A DNA stretch of 24,469 nucleotides from a virus. Below the pieces are notes generated by a model that had not been told where the DNA came from, did not search any database, and saw only the letters and a program-made list of their open reading frames with translations. This document shows, piece by piece, positions 7,563 to 13,730 of the stretch; position 1 is the first letter of the stretch, and each line of letters starts with the position of its first letter. Both the position numbers and the translations under genes were made by a program. Location: IMG/VR virus record IMGVR_UViG_3300042556_001584, positions 1 to 24,469 of that record, one strand, 5' to 3'.

Positions 7563-7681
7563 GACGTAACAACGTAACAAGGCAGTCACCGCAATGGTTT
7601 TGGGCGTTACGCTGCCGTTACGCACCGTTACGCCGCGTAACGCTCCCTACGTTGAGGCTGTCTTGCGCTTCCTCAACCCTG

Positions 7682-8545
7682 GTGGCTGCTCCATCCCTGG
7701 ACCTGATCAGGCGCAGCCCAGAGCTCCTGGAGATCCGCATCCCCTACACGACCGAGCGAACCCACGAGTTCCTCCTGGCCTCAGACATCCACTTGGACAA
7801 TCCACATTGCGACCGGGAGCTCTTCCGCAAGCATCTCAAGCAGGTTCAAGGCCGAGGGGGGCACGCCCTCCTTTTCGGGGACGTCATGTGCCTCATGCAG
7901 GGCCGCCGCGACCGCAGGGGCAGCAAGTCCAGCATCAGGCCTGAGCATCTCGGCTCCAACTACTTCGACCTGGTGTTCTCAGAGACGGCCGAGTGGCTGG
8001 CGCCGTTCTCGAGCACCATCCTGATGATGTCCGACGGCAACCACGAAACGGCCGTCATCAACAATCAGGAGATCGATCCGCTTGGCAACGTGGTGCGCCT
8101 CATGAGAGACCGCTACAAGAGCCCTGTGGAGCACATGCGCTACCAAGGGTGGATCTGGTTCACCTTCCACCAGACTGGCGCTTCCAGGAGCTCACGCACG
8201 CGGCGCTGCGCGTTGTTCTTTCACCATGGCGCCTGGGGTGGTGTTGTCTCGAAGGGCGTCCTAGGAGGACTTCGTTACACGAGCGTGGCGGAGGCGGACG
8301 TGTACATCAACGGCCACAACCACGAGCGGACGATCGTGAGCCATCCCTGCTACCGAGTGAACGCCTCCGGCAAGCAGCGCATTGCCCAGCGCTGGCACGT
8401 TCAGACGGGCACCTACAAGGAAGAATTTGAGGAGGGCTCCGGCTGGGCTGTTGAACGGATCGTCATGCCAAAATCCTTGGGTGGTGTCTGGCTGAAACTC
8501 AAGCCCTCCGACCAGGGCGTAGAAATCTCACTGGAGCCTTGCTGA
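7682..8545 (+). CDS. Calcineurin-like metallophosphoesterase
   Basis: A phosphoesterase of the two-metal calcineurin-like superfamily, which cleaves phosphomonoesters or phosphodiesters. All five signature blocks are present, numbered from GTG 7682: SDIHLD (34-39, D-x-H), FGDVM (65-69), SDGNHET (117-123), FHHGAW (around 180-185) and NGHNHER (around 209-215). The substrate cannot be told; relatives include DNA-repair nucleases and nucleotide phosphatases. The frame is open back to ATG 7526, giving 339 residues, but that extension reads through the repeat cluster and encodes an Arg/Cys-rich stretch unlike the family, so I prefer a start near 7682 (GTG) or 7652 (TTG). Neither has a clear ribosome binding site. 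The gene ends four bases before the next ATG. Confidence 0.82.
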   Translation: MAAPSLDLIRRSPELLEIRIPYTTERTHEFLLASDIHLDNPHCDRELFRKHLKQVQGRGGHALLFGDVMCLMQGRRDRRGSKSSIRPEHLGSNYFDLVFSETAEWLAPFSSTILMMSDGNHETAVINNQEIDPLGNVVRLMRDRYKSPVEHMRYQGWIWFTFHQTGASRSSRTRRCALFFHHGAWGGVVSKGVLGGLRYTSVAEADVYINGHNHERTIVSHPCYRVNASGKQRIAQRWHVQTGTYKEEFEEGSGWAVERIVMPKSLGGVWLKLKPSDQGVEISLEPC

Positions 8546-8549
8546 AACC

Positions 8550-9152
8550 ATGGACCTCTTCATCGATACAAAGGACCTGGACCGGCTTCATTTTTTTGTT
8601 GTCGGCATAGGGAAGCAACTTCCTTACGCCCAGTCCCGTGCATTGAACTCCCTGGCCTACGAAACACGCGACCAGACACGTTCGGGCATGCGCAGCAACT
8701 TCACAATCCGCAGGCCCTGGGTCGTAAACCAACTGCAGGTCCGGAAGAAAGCAAGCAAGTCGGACCTTGAGGCCGTTGTCGGCACGTCAGACAAAGGGAA
8801 GTTCCTGGCCAAGCATGAAGACGGCGGGACACGGCCAGCACTTGGCCGCTTCATTGCGATTCCAACGCGAGCGATTAGACGCACGAAGACTGATCAGATC
8901 AGAAAATCAGATCGACCCAGCAGCCTTGGTGATCGAGCCACCGTGATCAACTACAAAGGCGACCAGTACCTCGCGTTGAAGAAGGGCCGCTGGAATAGAA
9001 GCGGAGGCGGACGGCTTCTGTATTTGTTGAAGCCGAGGGTTGATATTGACGAGCGGCTGGAGCTTGAGAAAACAGGCCGACGTGTTGTTGCAACGCAGGC
9101 CACTCGAAAGTTATCCGAGGCGATTGAACAAGCGCTGAGGACTGCAAAGTAA
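8550..9152 (+). CDS. Minor tail protein Z-like
   Basis: A basic 200-residue protein. The pattern RALNSLAYETRDQTRSGMRSNFTIRRPWVVNQLQVRKKAS (around residues 30-70) resembles lambda gpZ-type minor tail proteins, which have an ALNR-like helix followed by basic strands and a linker, and lambda gpZ is similar in length (192 residues). Later parts include YLALKKGRWNRSG and a C-terminal helix TRKLSEAIEQAL, also as in that family. It lies four bases after the phosphoesterase, upstream of the terminase genes, rather than between FII and U as in lambda. An HK97 gp10-type head-tail protein is the main alternative. The assignment rests on pattern memory only. Confidence 0.55.
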   Translation: MDLFIDTKDLDRLHFFVVGIGKQLPYAQSRALNSLAYETRDQTRSGMRSNFTIRRPWVVNQLQVRKKASKSDLEAVVGTSDKGKFLAKHEDGGTRPALGRFIAIPTRAIRRTKTDQIRKSDRPSSLGDRATVINYKGDQYLALKKGRWNRSGGGRLLYLLKPRVDIDERLELEKTGRRVVATQATRKLSEAIEQALRTAK

Positions 9153-9400
9153 AAATCGAACCCTGCCCGGCTTTTTTGTGGGACCAGGGGTCGTCAATTC
9201 GCTGAGACCGACTGCGCTGCAAGGAATCTCGCGGGTCCCTCCTGAGGGGGGAGGCCTGCGGGTGACGCACAACCCCGGTTTTTTCGTAGCGGGAGGGTTT
9301 GGAACCTGCTTAACCGGGCAGGGCGGGTAGACGCAGTTCCCCCTACCCATGGGAAAGCCTTAAGTTGGTGGCTGGATCGTTAAGTTAAGCCCAGAACCCA
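9153..9400. other. Intergenic region with repeats; candidate cos/packaging site
   Basis: This 248-base gap lies directly before the terminase small-subunit gene, where lambda-type phages carry cos. It contains a 10-bp inverted repeat (9161-9170 CCCTGCCCGG and 9314-9323), an inner inverted pair GGGACC/GGTCCC (9180-9185, 9234-9239), a hairpin CCTGC/GCAGG (9305-9309, 9318-9322), and three TTAAG units (9360, 9380, 9385) just ahead of the terminase start. A frame runs from about 9154 to a stop at 9330 (GTG possible at 9178, 50 residues) and holds two PGFFV segments 36 codons apart; I do not trust it as a gene. No cut site can be identified from the sequence alone. Confidence 0.35.
9161..9323. repeat. 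10-bp inverted repeat bounding a 163-bp segment
   Basis: CCCTGCCCGG at 9161-9170 is exactly complementary to CCGGGCAGGG at 9314-9323. Inside it, an imperfect direct repeat built around CCCGG-(C/T)-TTTTTT occurs at 9166 and 9274, spaced 108 bases (a multiple of three). The segment could fold into a long structure, be the remains of a small mobile element, or be part of a packaging site. Confidence 0.6.
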
Positions 9401-9940
9401 GTGCTGGTCACGTTTGCGGCGTTTGCGAAGTTGAAGGGGGTGTCCGGGGCGGCGGTGACGCAGGCCTGCCGCGAGCGGATCAGGGAGGCGATTGTGGAGC
9501 GGAACGGCAAGCGGATGCTGGACCGTGACAAGGCGATGGATCTGTGGGATCGGAACACGATGCGCAACGGGTCACAGCGCTTGAGTGCTGCCGCTCGTGA
9601 TCGAGACCGCGAATCACTGCCCAGTGGTGAGCAGCTGCGAAGCCACATCATGGGATTGCCAGAGGATGCGATCCCTGGGCTGGATGTGAGCCGGGAGAGA
9701 AGGGAGCACTACAACGCAGAGATTGCCAGGCTGGATGCGTTGCGACAGCGCAAGGAGCTGGTGCTGGCGGAGGAGGTAAAGGGCGAGGCGGCGCGGTTGG
9801 CGCGGCAGGTGCGGGATTTGTTGCTGATCATTCCGAGCCGGAATGCGGCGCGGGTGGCGGCGATGGGTGATCCAGAGGAGGTGCGGTCGCTGCTGCAGGG
9901 TGAGATCGAGGGAGCGTTGCGGGGGTTGGCGGGTGGCTGA
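9401..9940 (+). CDS. Terminase small subunit, Nu1-like
   Basis: The DNA-recognition subunit of the packaging motor. The 179 residues are close to lambda Nu1 (181). The N-terminus has the winged-helix start of this family: TFAAFAKLKGVSGAAVTQACRER (around 4-26), then a wing-like stretch and DRDKAMDLWDRN. A Lys/Glu-rich helical middle (RREHYNAEIARLDALRQRKELV, 101-122) fits the dimerisation region, and the C-terminus, which contacts the large subunit, includes RNAARVAAMGDPEEVRSLL. It starts at GTG 9401; a stop in frame at 9386 excludes a longer form. There is no clear ribosome binding site. It overlaps the large-subunit start by eight bases. Confidence 0.85.
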   Translation: MLVTFAAFAKLKGVSGAAVTQACRERIREAIVERNGKRMLDRDKAMDLWDRNTMRNGSQRLSAAARDRDRESLPSGEQLRSHIMGLPEDAIPGLDVSRERREHYNAEIARLDALRQRKELVLAEEVKGEAARLARQVRDLLLIIPSRNAARVAAMGDPEEVRSLLQGEIEGALRGLAGG

Positions 9941-11867
9941 TGCGGCGCTGATCTACCGGCAGGCGTTCCTAGAGGCGATTCAGCCACCGCTGGATCTGAC
10001 GGTGAGCGAATGGGCGGACCAGGAGCGGATGCTGACGAGGCGGAGCAGCAGTGAGCCAGGGCTGTGGCGAACGGATCGGGTGCCTTTCCTGCAGGAGCCG
10101 ATGGATCTGCTGAGCCCGAGGGAAAAGAAGATCAGGCGGGTGATCTTGATTTTCGGCAGCCAGAGCGGGGCGAAGACGGAGTGTGGGCTGAACTGGCTTG
10201 GGCGAACGATTGCGATGGATCCAGCGCCGTTCCTGATCGTGTTTCCCACGGAGAGCTTCGCAAAGCGGCAGATCAGGCAGCGGCTGGCGCCGCTGTTCAC
10301 GGACACGCCAGCGGTGGCGGCGAAGCAGCTGAGCTCCAAGAGCAGGGATGCGGCCAATGCGATGTTCCTCAAGGAGTTCGAGGGGGACATGCTGCTGAGC
10401 ATCATTGGTGGCAACAGCGGCAGCGCGGCCCAGGGCATGCCGGCGCAAAACCTATGGGTGGATGAGGCCTCGAGCTTGCCGCTGGAGATTGATGACAAGG
10501 GCGACCCGATCGAGAACGCAGAAGCCCGGCAGACGAACTTTCCTGACAGGAAGACGCTGATCACCTCCACACCTGGCACCAGGGGCGCGTGCCGGATCAC
10601 GTGGGAGTTTGAGACGCGGAGCGATCAGCGAAGGTATGCGCTGCGGATGCCGTGCTGCGGGGCGCAGGAGGTGATCCGCTGGGAGCACATGGTGTGGGAT
10701 GCGGCGGATGGTGAGGTGTGGTGCCAGTGCCCGGCGTGCGGCGAGCGGGTGGCGCAGCACCACAAGAGCAGCATGCTGGCGGGTGGGGTGTGGCGTGCGA
10801 CGGCCAAGGGTGATGGGGAAACGGCGGGTTTCCACCTGCCTGGGTGGTATGCGCCGTATGGGTGGTTGAGCTGGGAGAAGATCCGAGATGAGTTTTTGCG
10901 GGCCAAGGGTGATCCGCTGCTGCTGAAGGGCTGGGTGAACAAGAGGGCGGCGGAGGCCTGGGAGGATGAGGCGCTGGCAAAGTTGAGCGGTGATGGGCTG
11001 CTGGCCCGGGCGGCGCTGGAGAGCCATGAGATGGGGAAGGTGCCGGCTGCGGCGCGGCTGGTGCTGATGGCGGTGGATGTGCAGGACACCTGGCTGGAGG
11101 TGAGCGTGTGGGCGTTTGGGGCTGGGGAGGAGGGGTGGCTGGTGTGGCATGAGCAGATCCATGGGGATCCAGCGCAGAATCCAGAGGGGAGGAGCGGTGG
11201 GGATGGGCCGTGGGAGCAGGTGGAGCTGATCCGCCAGACGGCGTGGCCGGTGGCCGGGATAGAGGGGGCTGTGGTGAAGGCGCGGCTGTGCGCGGTGGAC
11301 ACGGGGGGGCACTTCACCGGAGAGGCCTATGAGTTTTGCCGGCTGCGGGTGCGGGATGGGGTGGTGGCGATCAAGGGCAGCAGCACGCGGAGCGCACCAG
11401 CGCTGGGGAAGGGCAGCAAGATCGACTGCACGTTCAGGGGGCGGACGATCCGGGGCGGGCTGACGTTGTTCCTGGTGGGAGGGCACACGCTGAAGCGGAC
11501 GATCTACAGCAGGTTGAAGAGCGAGGCGACGAGCGGGCCCGGGGTGATCCACCTGGGGCGGGATGTGAGCGAGGAGTTTTGCCGGGGGCTGACGGCTGAG
11601 CGGTTGGTGCCGCGGTATGTGAAGGGGTTCCAGGTGCTGGATTGGGAGAAGCCGAGCGGGGCAAGGAATGAGCCGCTGGATTTGCTGGTGTATTGCCTGG
11701 CGATGCTGGAGCTGATGAAGAGGAGATACAGCCGGGCGACGATGTGGGAGCAGCTTGGGAAGGAGCTGGAGGAGGGGCGGGAGCAGATGGTGCTGGGTGG
11801 TGCGGGTGGTGGTGGTGTGGGTGTGGGGGAACCGAGACGGAGGAAGGGGAGCTGGTTACGGTCGTGA
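9933..11867 (+). CDS. Terminase large subunit, lambda GpA family
   Basis: The packaging ATPase and nuclease. With the GTG start at 9933 it has 644 residues, like lambda gpA (641). The ATPase shows FGSQSGAKTE as Walker A (74-83) and LWVDEAS as Walker B (174-180), followed by LITSTPGTRGACRI, the coupling segment of this family. Cys pairs (MPCCG and CPACG, around 240 and 266) form a zinc-ribbon-like insert. The nuclease half has AVDVQ and later CAVDTGGH, acidic residues expected to hold metal. The C-terminus ends Gly-rich. The frame is open to an upstream ATG at 9843, but that part is in another gene's reading region and Arg/Cys-rich; GTG 9933 follows a GGGGG ribosome site and overlaps the small subunit's stop. 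Confidence 0.93.
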   Translation: MADAALIYRQAFLEAIQPPLDLTVSEWADQERMLTRRSSSEPGLWRTDRVPFLQEPMDLLSPREKKIRRVILIFGSQSGAKTECGLNWLGRTIAMDPAPFLIVFPTESFAKRQIRQRLAPLFTDTPAVAAKQLSSKSRDAANAMFLKEFEGDMLLSIIGGNSGSAAQGMPAQNLWVDEASSLPLEIDDKGDPIENAEARQTNFPDRKTLITSTPGTRGACRITWEFETRSDQRRYALRMPCCGAQEVIRWEHMVWDAADGEVWCQCPACGERVAQHHKSSMLAGGVWRATAKGDGETAGFHLPGWYAPYGWLSWEKIRDEFLRAKGDPLLLKGWVNKRAAEAWEDEALAKLSGDGLLARAALESHEMGKVPAAARLVLMAVDVQDTWLEVSVWAFGAGEEGWLVWHEQIHGDPAQNPEGRSGGDGPWEQVELIRQTAWPVAGIEGAVVKARLCAVDTGGHFTGEAYEFCRLRVRDGVVAIKGSSTRSAPALGKGSKIDCTFRGRTIRGGLTLFLVGGHTLKRTIYSRLKSEATSGPGVIHLGRDVSEEFCRGLTAERLVPRYVKGFQVLDWEKPSGARNEPLDLLVYCLAMLELMKRRYSRATMWEQLGKELEEGREQMVLGGAGGGGVGVGEPRRRKGSWLRS

Positions 11868-11906
11868 GTAGGATCTAGGGGTGGCAACACGTGGAGAGTT
11901 TGGTGG

Positions 11907-11941
11907 GCCCGGGGTGGGTGAGATCCCCCGGGCTTTTTTTT
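11907..11941 (+). terminator. Rho-independent terminator
   Basis: GCCCGGGG (11907-11914) pairs with CCCCGGGC (11926-11933) as an eight-base GC stem around an eleven-base loop, followed at once by eight T residues (11934-11941). There is no A run on the other side, so it acts rightward. It stands between the terminase large subunit and the gpW-like gene, 25 bases before the latter's ATG. Confidence 0.85.
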
Positions 11942-11966
11942 GGGTTGGGCTCAATAGGTTGGGGGT

Positions 11967-12173
11967 ATGGCGTACACCAGTGAGCAGCTTGCGGCGTTGC
12001 GCTCAGCGATGGCTGAGGGGGTGCGCAGCGTGGCGTTTCCGGATGGGCGGCGGGTGGAGTTTCGAGATCTGGCGGAGATGATGCAGATGGAGCGGAAGAT
12101 GTCGGCTGAGGTGGAGGTGGGGGCGCAGACGCGGCCGGTTCAGAGGAAGTACTTCCAGTTTGTGAGGAGCTGA
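11967..12173 (+). CDS. Head-tail connector, gpW-like
   Basis: A 68-residue protein, the same length as lambda gpW (68), which joins the portal ring and the tail. The family pattern is MAYTSEQLAALRSAMAEG (helix 1), then AFPDGRRVEFRDLAEMM (hairpin and start of helix 2), then MERKMSAEVEVGAQTRPVQRKY, a basic tail. The start at ATG 11967 follows GGTTGGGGGT, a good ribosome site. It sits between terminase and portal, exactly as lambda W sits between A and B. Confidence 0.85.
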   Translation: MAYTSEQLAALRSAMAEGVRSVAFPDGRRVEFRDLAEMMQMERKMSAEVEVGAQTRPVQRKYFQFVRS

Positions 12174-12176
12174 GAG

Positions 12177-13721
12177 ATGGGCAAGGGTGGCAAGGGCGGG
12201 AAGGGGAAGGGCTACAAGGGCGGCAAGCGCTGGACGGAGCCGGCGGGCATGGGGACGGGCACGGGCACGGGCACGGGGGTAAGCGGGATCCAGGTGATCA
12301 GCACGCGGGACATCGAGCGGGCCTTTGATGGGGCGCGTCATTCGCGGCGCACGCAGGGCTGGTGGACGACGCTGGCGGGGCCCAATGCAGACCTGAAGAC
12401 CAGCCTGCAGTGGCTGATCGGGCGGCATCAGGACCTGGTGGACAACGAGCCGTACTGCCTGAAGGCGGTGCGGGAGATCGTGAAGGGTGCGGTGGGTGAT
12501 GGGGTGATGGGCACACCGGCGGGGCCTGGGGCGACGAAGCGGGTGCAGCGGATGTGGGAGGACTGGGCGGAGGGGACCCGGTGCGACTTCTACGGGCAGA
12601 CGAACTTCTACGGCCTGCAGATTCAGGCCTGGGAGACCATGGTCGTTCGGGGAAGTGTGCTGGTGCGGCAGCGGCTGCGGGAGGAGAACCTGCTGGAGGG
12701 GATGGCGCCGTTGCAGCTGCAGGTGCTGGAGCCGGACTGGCTGGACATGTCGAAGGATGATGGGGGAAAGATCCGGTTTGGCAAGCAGTACGACGACGAG
12801 GGCCGGCTGGAGGGGTACTGGATCCGGAGGGGTCACCCGGGCGAGACGGACTGGCGGCTGAGTGTGGGGAGCGACTTTGTGCCGGCGCGGGAGATGGTGC
12901 ACATGTATAGGATCCGGCGGCCGGGGCAGGCGATTGGGGTGCCGTGGGGCTTTGCGGCGCTGCTGACGATGCGGGACCTGGCGGATCGACGGGAAGCCAA
13001 GCTGATGAGCGACAAGCTGGCGGCCTGCTTCACGGCGTTTGTGGTGGATTCAGATCCGGAGGCAGTGGCGAGCGAGGATGCGGCGGGGCTGGTGGATTCG
13101 CTGGAGCCCGGGGCGGTGGAGATCCTGCCGCCTGGGAAGGACATCAGGTTCGCACAGCCGCCGGTGAGTGGGGACTATGTGAGCGTGGACAAGCACCACC
13201 TGCGGGCGGTGGCGGCGGCGTATGAGGTGCCCTATGAGCAGCTGAGCGGGGACCTTAGTGAGGTGAATTACTCGAGCATCCGGATGGGCCGGCTCGGGTT
13301 CCATGCGGCGGTGCAGGAGTGGCGCACGACGATCCTCGAGCCGCAGCTGCTGAACCGGGTGAGTGCATGGTTTGGGCAGAGCTTGCGGGAGACCACGGGC
13401 ATGCGGGTGCCGACCCGCTGGACCTGGACCCCTCCGCGGCTGGCAATGGTGGACCCATCCAAGGAGGTGCCGACGCTGGTGGCGGAGGTGCTGGCTGGGT
13501 TCCGCTCGCTGGAGGATGTGCATCGGAGCGTGTACGGCAGCTATACGGATGAGGTGCTGGCGCAGCTGAAGGCCAATCTGGAGGCGGCGCGGAGCCAGGG
13601 ACTGGCGTTGAGCACGGATGGCAGCCTGGCGATCCTGACGAAGGGTTCGGGCTATCAGGACACGACGCCGGGTGTGGCGGACACGCCGGTGGAGAAGTTC
13701 TTCGCGGAAGGGGAGCCGTAG
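12177..13721 (+). CDS. Portal protein, lambda gpB family
   Basis: A 514-residue portal (lambda gpB has 533), which forms the ring through which DNA enters and to which the tail attaches. The core motifs of the lambda-type portal family are visible: STRDIERAFDGARHSRRTQGW, DNEPYCLKAVREIVKGAVGDG, IQAWETMVVRGSVLVRQRLR, LQVLEPDWLD, a membrane-of-portal segment REMVHMYRIRRPGQAIGVPW, and VPYEQLSGDLSEVNYSSIRMGRL. The first 30 residues are a Gly/Lys-rich run and a GTG repeat (MGTGTGTGTG) not usual in the family; Met 25 could be a second start. GGAG ahead of ATG 12177 serves as the ribosome site. It starts three bases after the gpW-like gene. Confidence 0.92.
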   Translation: MGKGGKGGKGKGYKGGKRWTEPAGMGTGTGTGTGVSGIQVISTRDIERAFDGARHSRRTQGWWTTLAGPNADLKTSLQWLIGRHQDLVDNEPYCLKAVREIVKGAVGDGVMGTPAGPGATKRVQRMWEDWAEGTRCDFYGQTNFYGLQIQAWETMVVRGSVLVRQRLREENLLEGMAPLQLQVLEPDWLDMSKDDGGKIRFGKQYDDEGRLEGYWIRRGHPGETDWRLSVGSDFVPAREMVHMYRIRRPGQAIGVPWGFAALLTMRDLADRREAKLMSDKLAACFTAFVVDSDPEAVASEDAAGLVDSLEPGAVEILPPGKDIRFAQPPVSGDYVSVDKHHLRAVAAAYEVPYEQLSGDLSEVNYSSIRMGRLGFHAAVQEWRTTILEPQLLNRVSAWFGQSLRETTGMRVPTRWTWTPPRLAMVDPSKEVPTLVAEVLAGFRSLEDVHRSVYGSYTDEVLAQLKANLEAARSQGLALSTDGSLAILTKGSGYQDTTPGVADTPVEKFFAEGEP

Positions 13722-13730
13722 GGGCTCACT

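Larger units (their letters stand above)
7410..7612. repeat. 17-bp perfect inverted repeat spanning the candidate origin
   Basis: The left arm at 7410-7426 (GCGTAACGCCCAAAACC) is the exact reverse complement of 7596-7612, with 169 bases between the arms. Each arm contains one iteron followed by the extension CCCAAAACC, so the match goes well beyond the shared 7-base iteron. The left arm sits within a smaller palindrome, GGGCGTAACGCCC (7408-7420). The arms enclose both the alternating tract and the AT-rich tract. Confidence 0.85.
7381..7645. other. Candidate replication origin with GTAAC/GTTAC iterons
   Basis: In about 260 bases there are twelve copies of the pentamer GTAAC or its complement GTTAC, most as GTTACGC or GTAACGC. 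They start at 7383, 7391, 7412, 7444, 7452, 7517, 7566, 7574, 7606, 7617, 7627 and 7637; by chance about one every 500 bases would be expected. Some are paired: an inverted pair at 7383-7395, and 8-base tandem pairs at 7443-7457 and 7564-7579. Inside the cluster are an alternating pyrimidine-purine tract and an AT-rich tract. The cluster follows directly behind the primase-helicase gene and covers its stop codon. Iterons plus an AT-rich tract next to a P4-alpha-like gene match known origin layouts. Binding and function are inferred. Confidence 0.65.

Noticed and set aside
9154-9163. GGGTTCGATT on the minus strand, like a tRNA T-loop
   Set aside because: No complementary T-stem, anticodon arm or acceptor stem is present around it.
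9161-9290. CCCGGC-TTTTTT (9165-9177) and CCCCGG-TTTTTT (9274-9284) as terminators
   Set aside because: There is no matching arm directly upstream to make a stem longer than three pairs, unlike at 11907-11941.
10452-11552. Long - strand open frame opposite the terminase large subunit
   Set aside because: Product is Pro/His/Arg-rich, with no motif; the terminase on the other strand is certain.
13713-13727. Hairpin GAGCC/GGCTC between portal and capsid genes
   Set aside because: Five base pairs, no T run; too weak to call a terminator or regulatory site.
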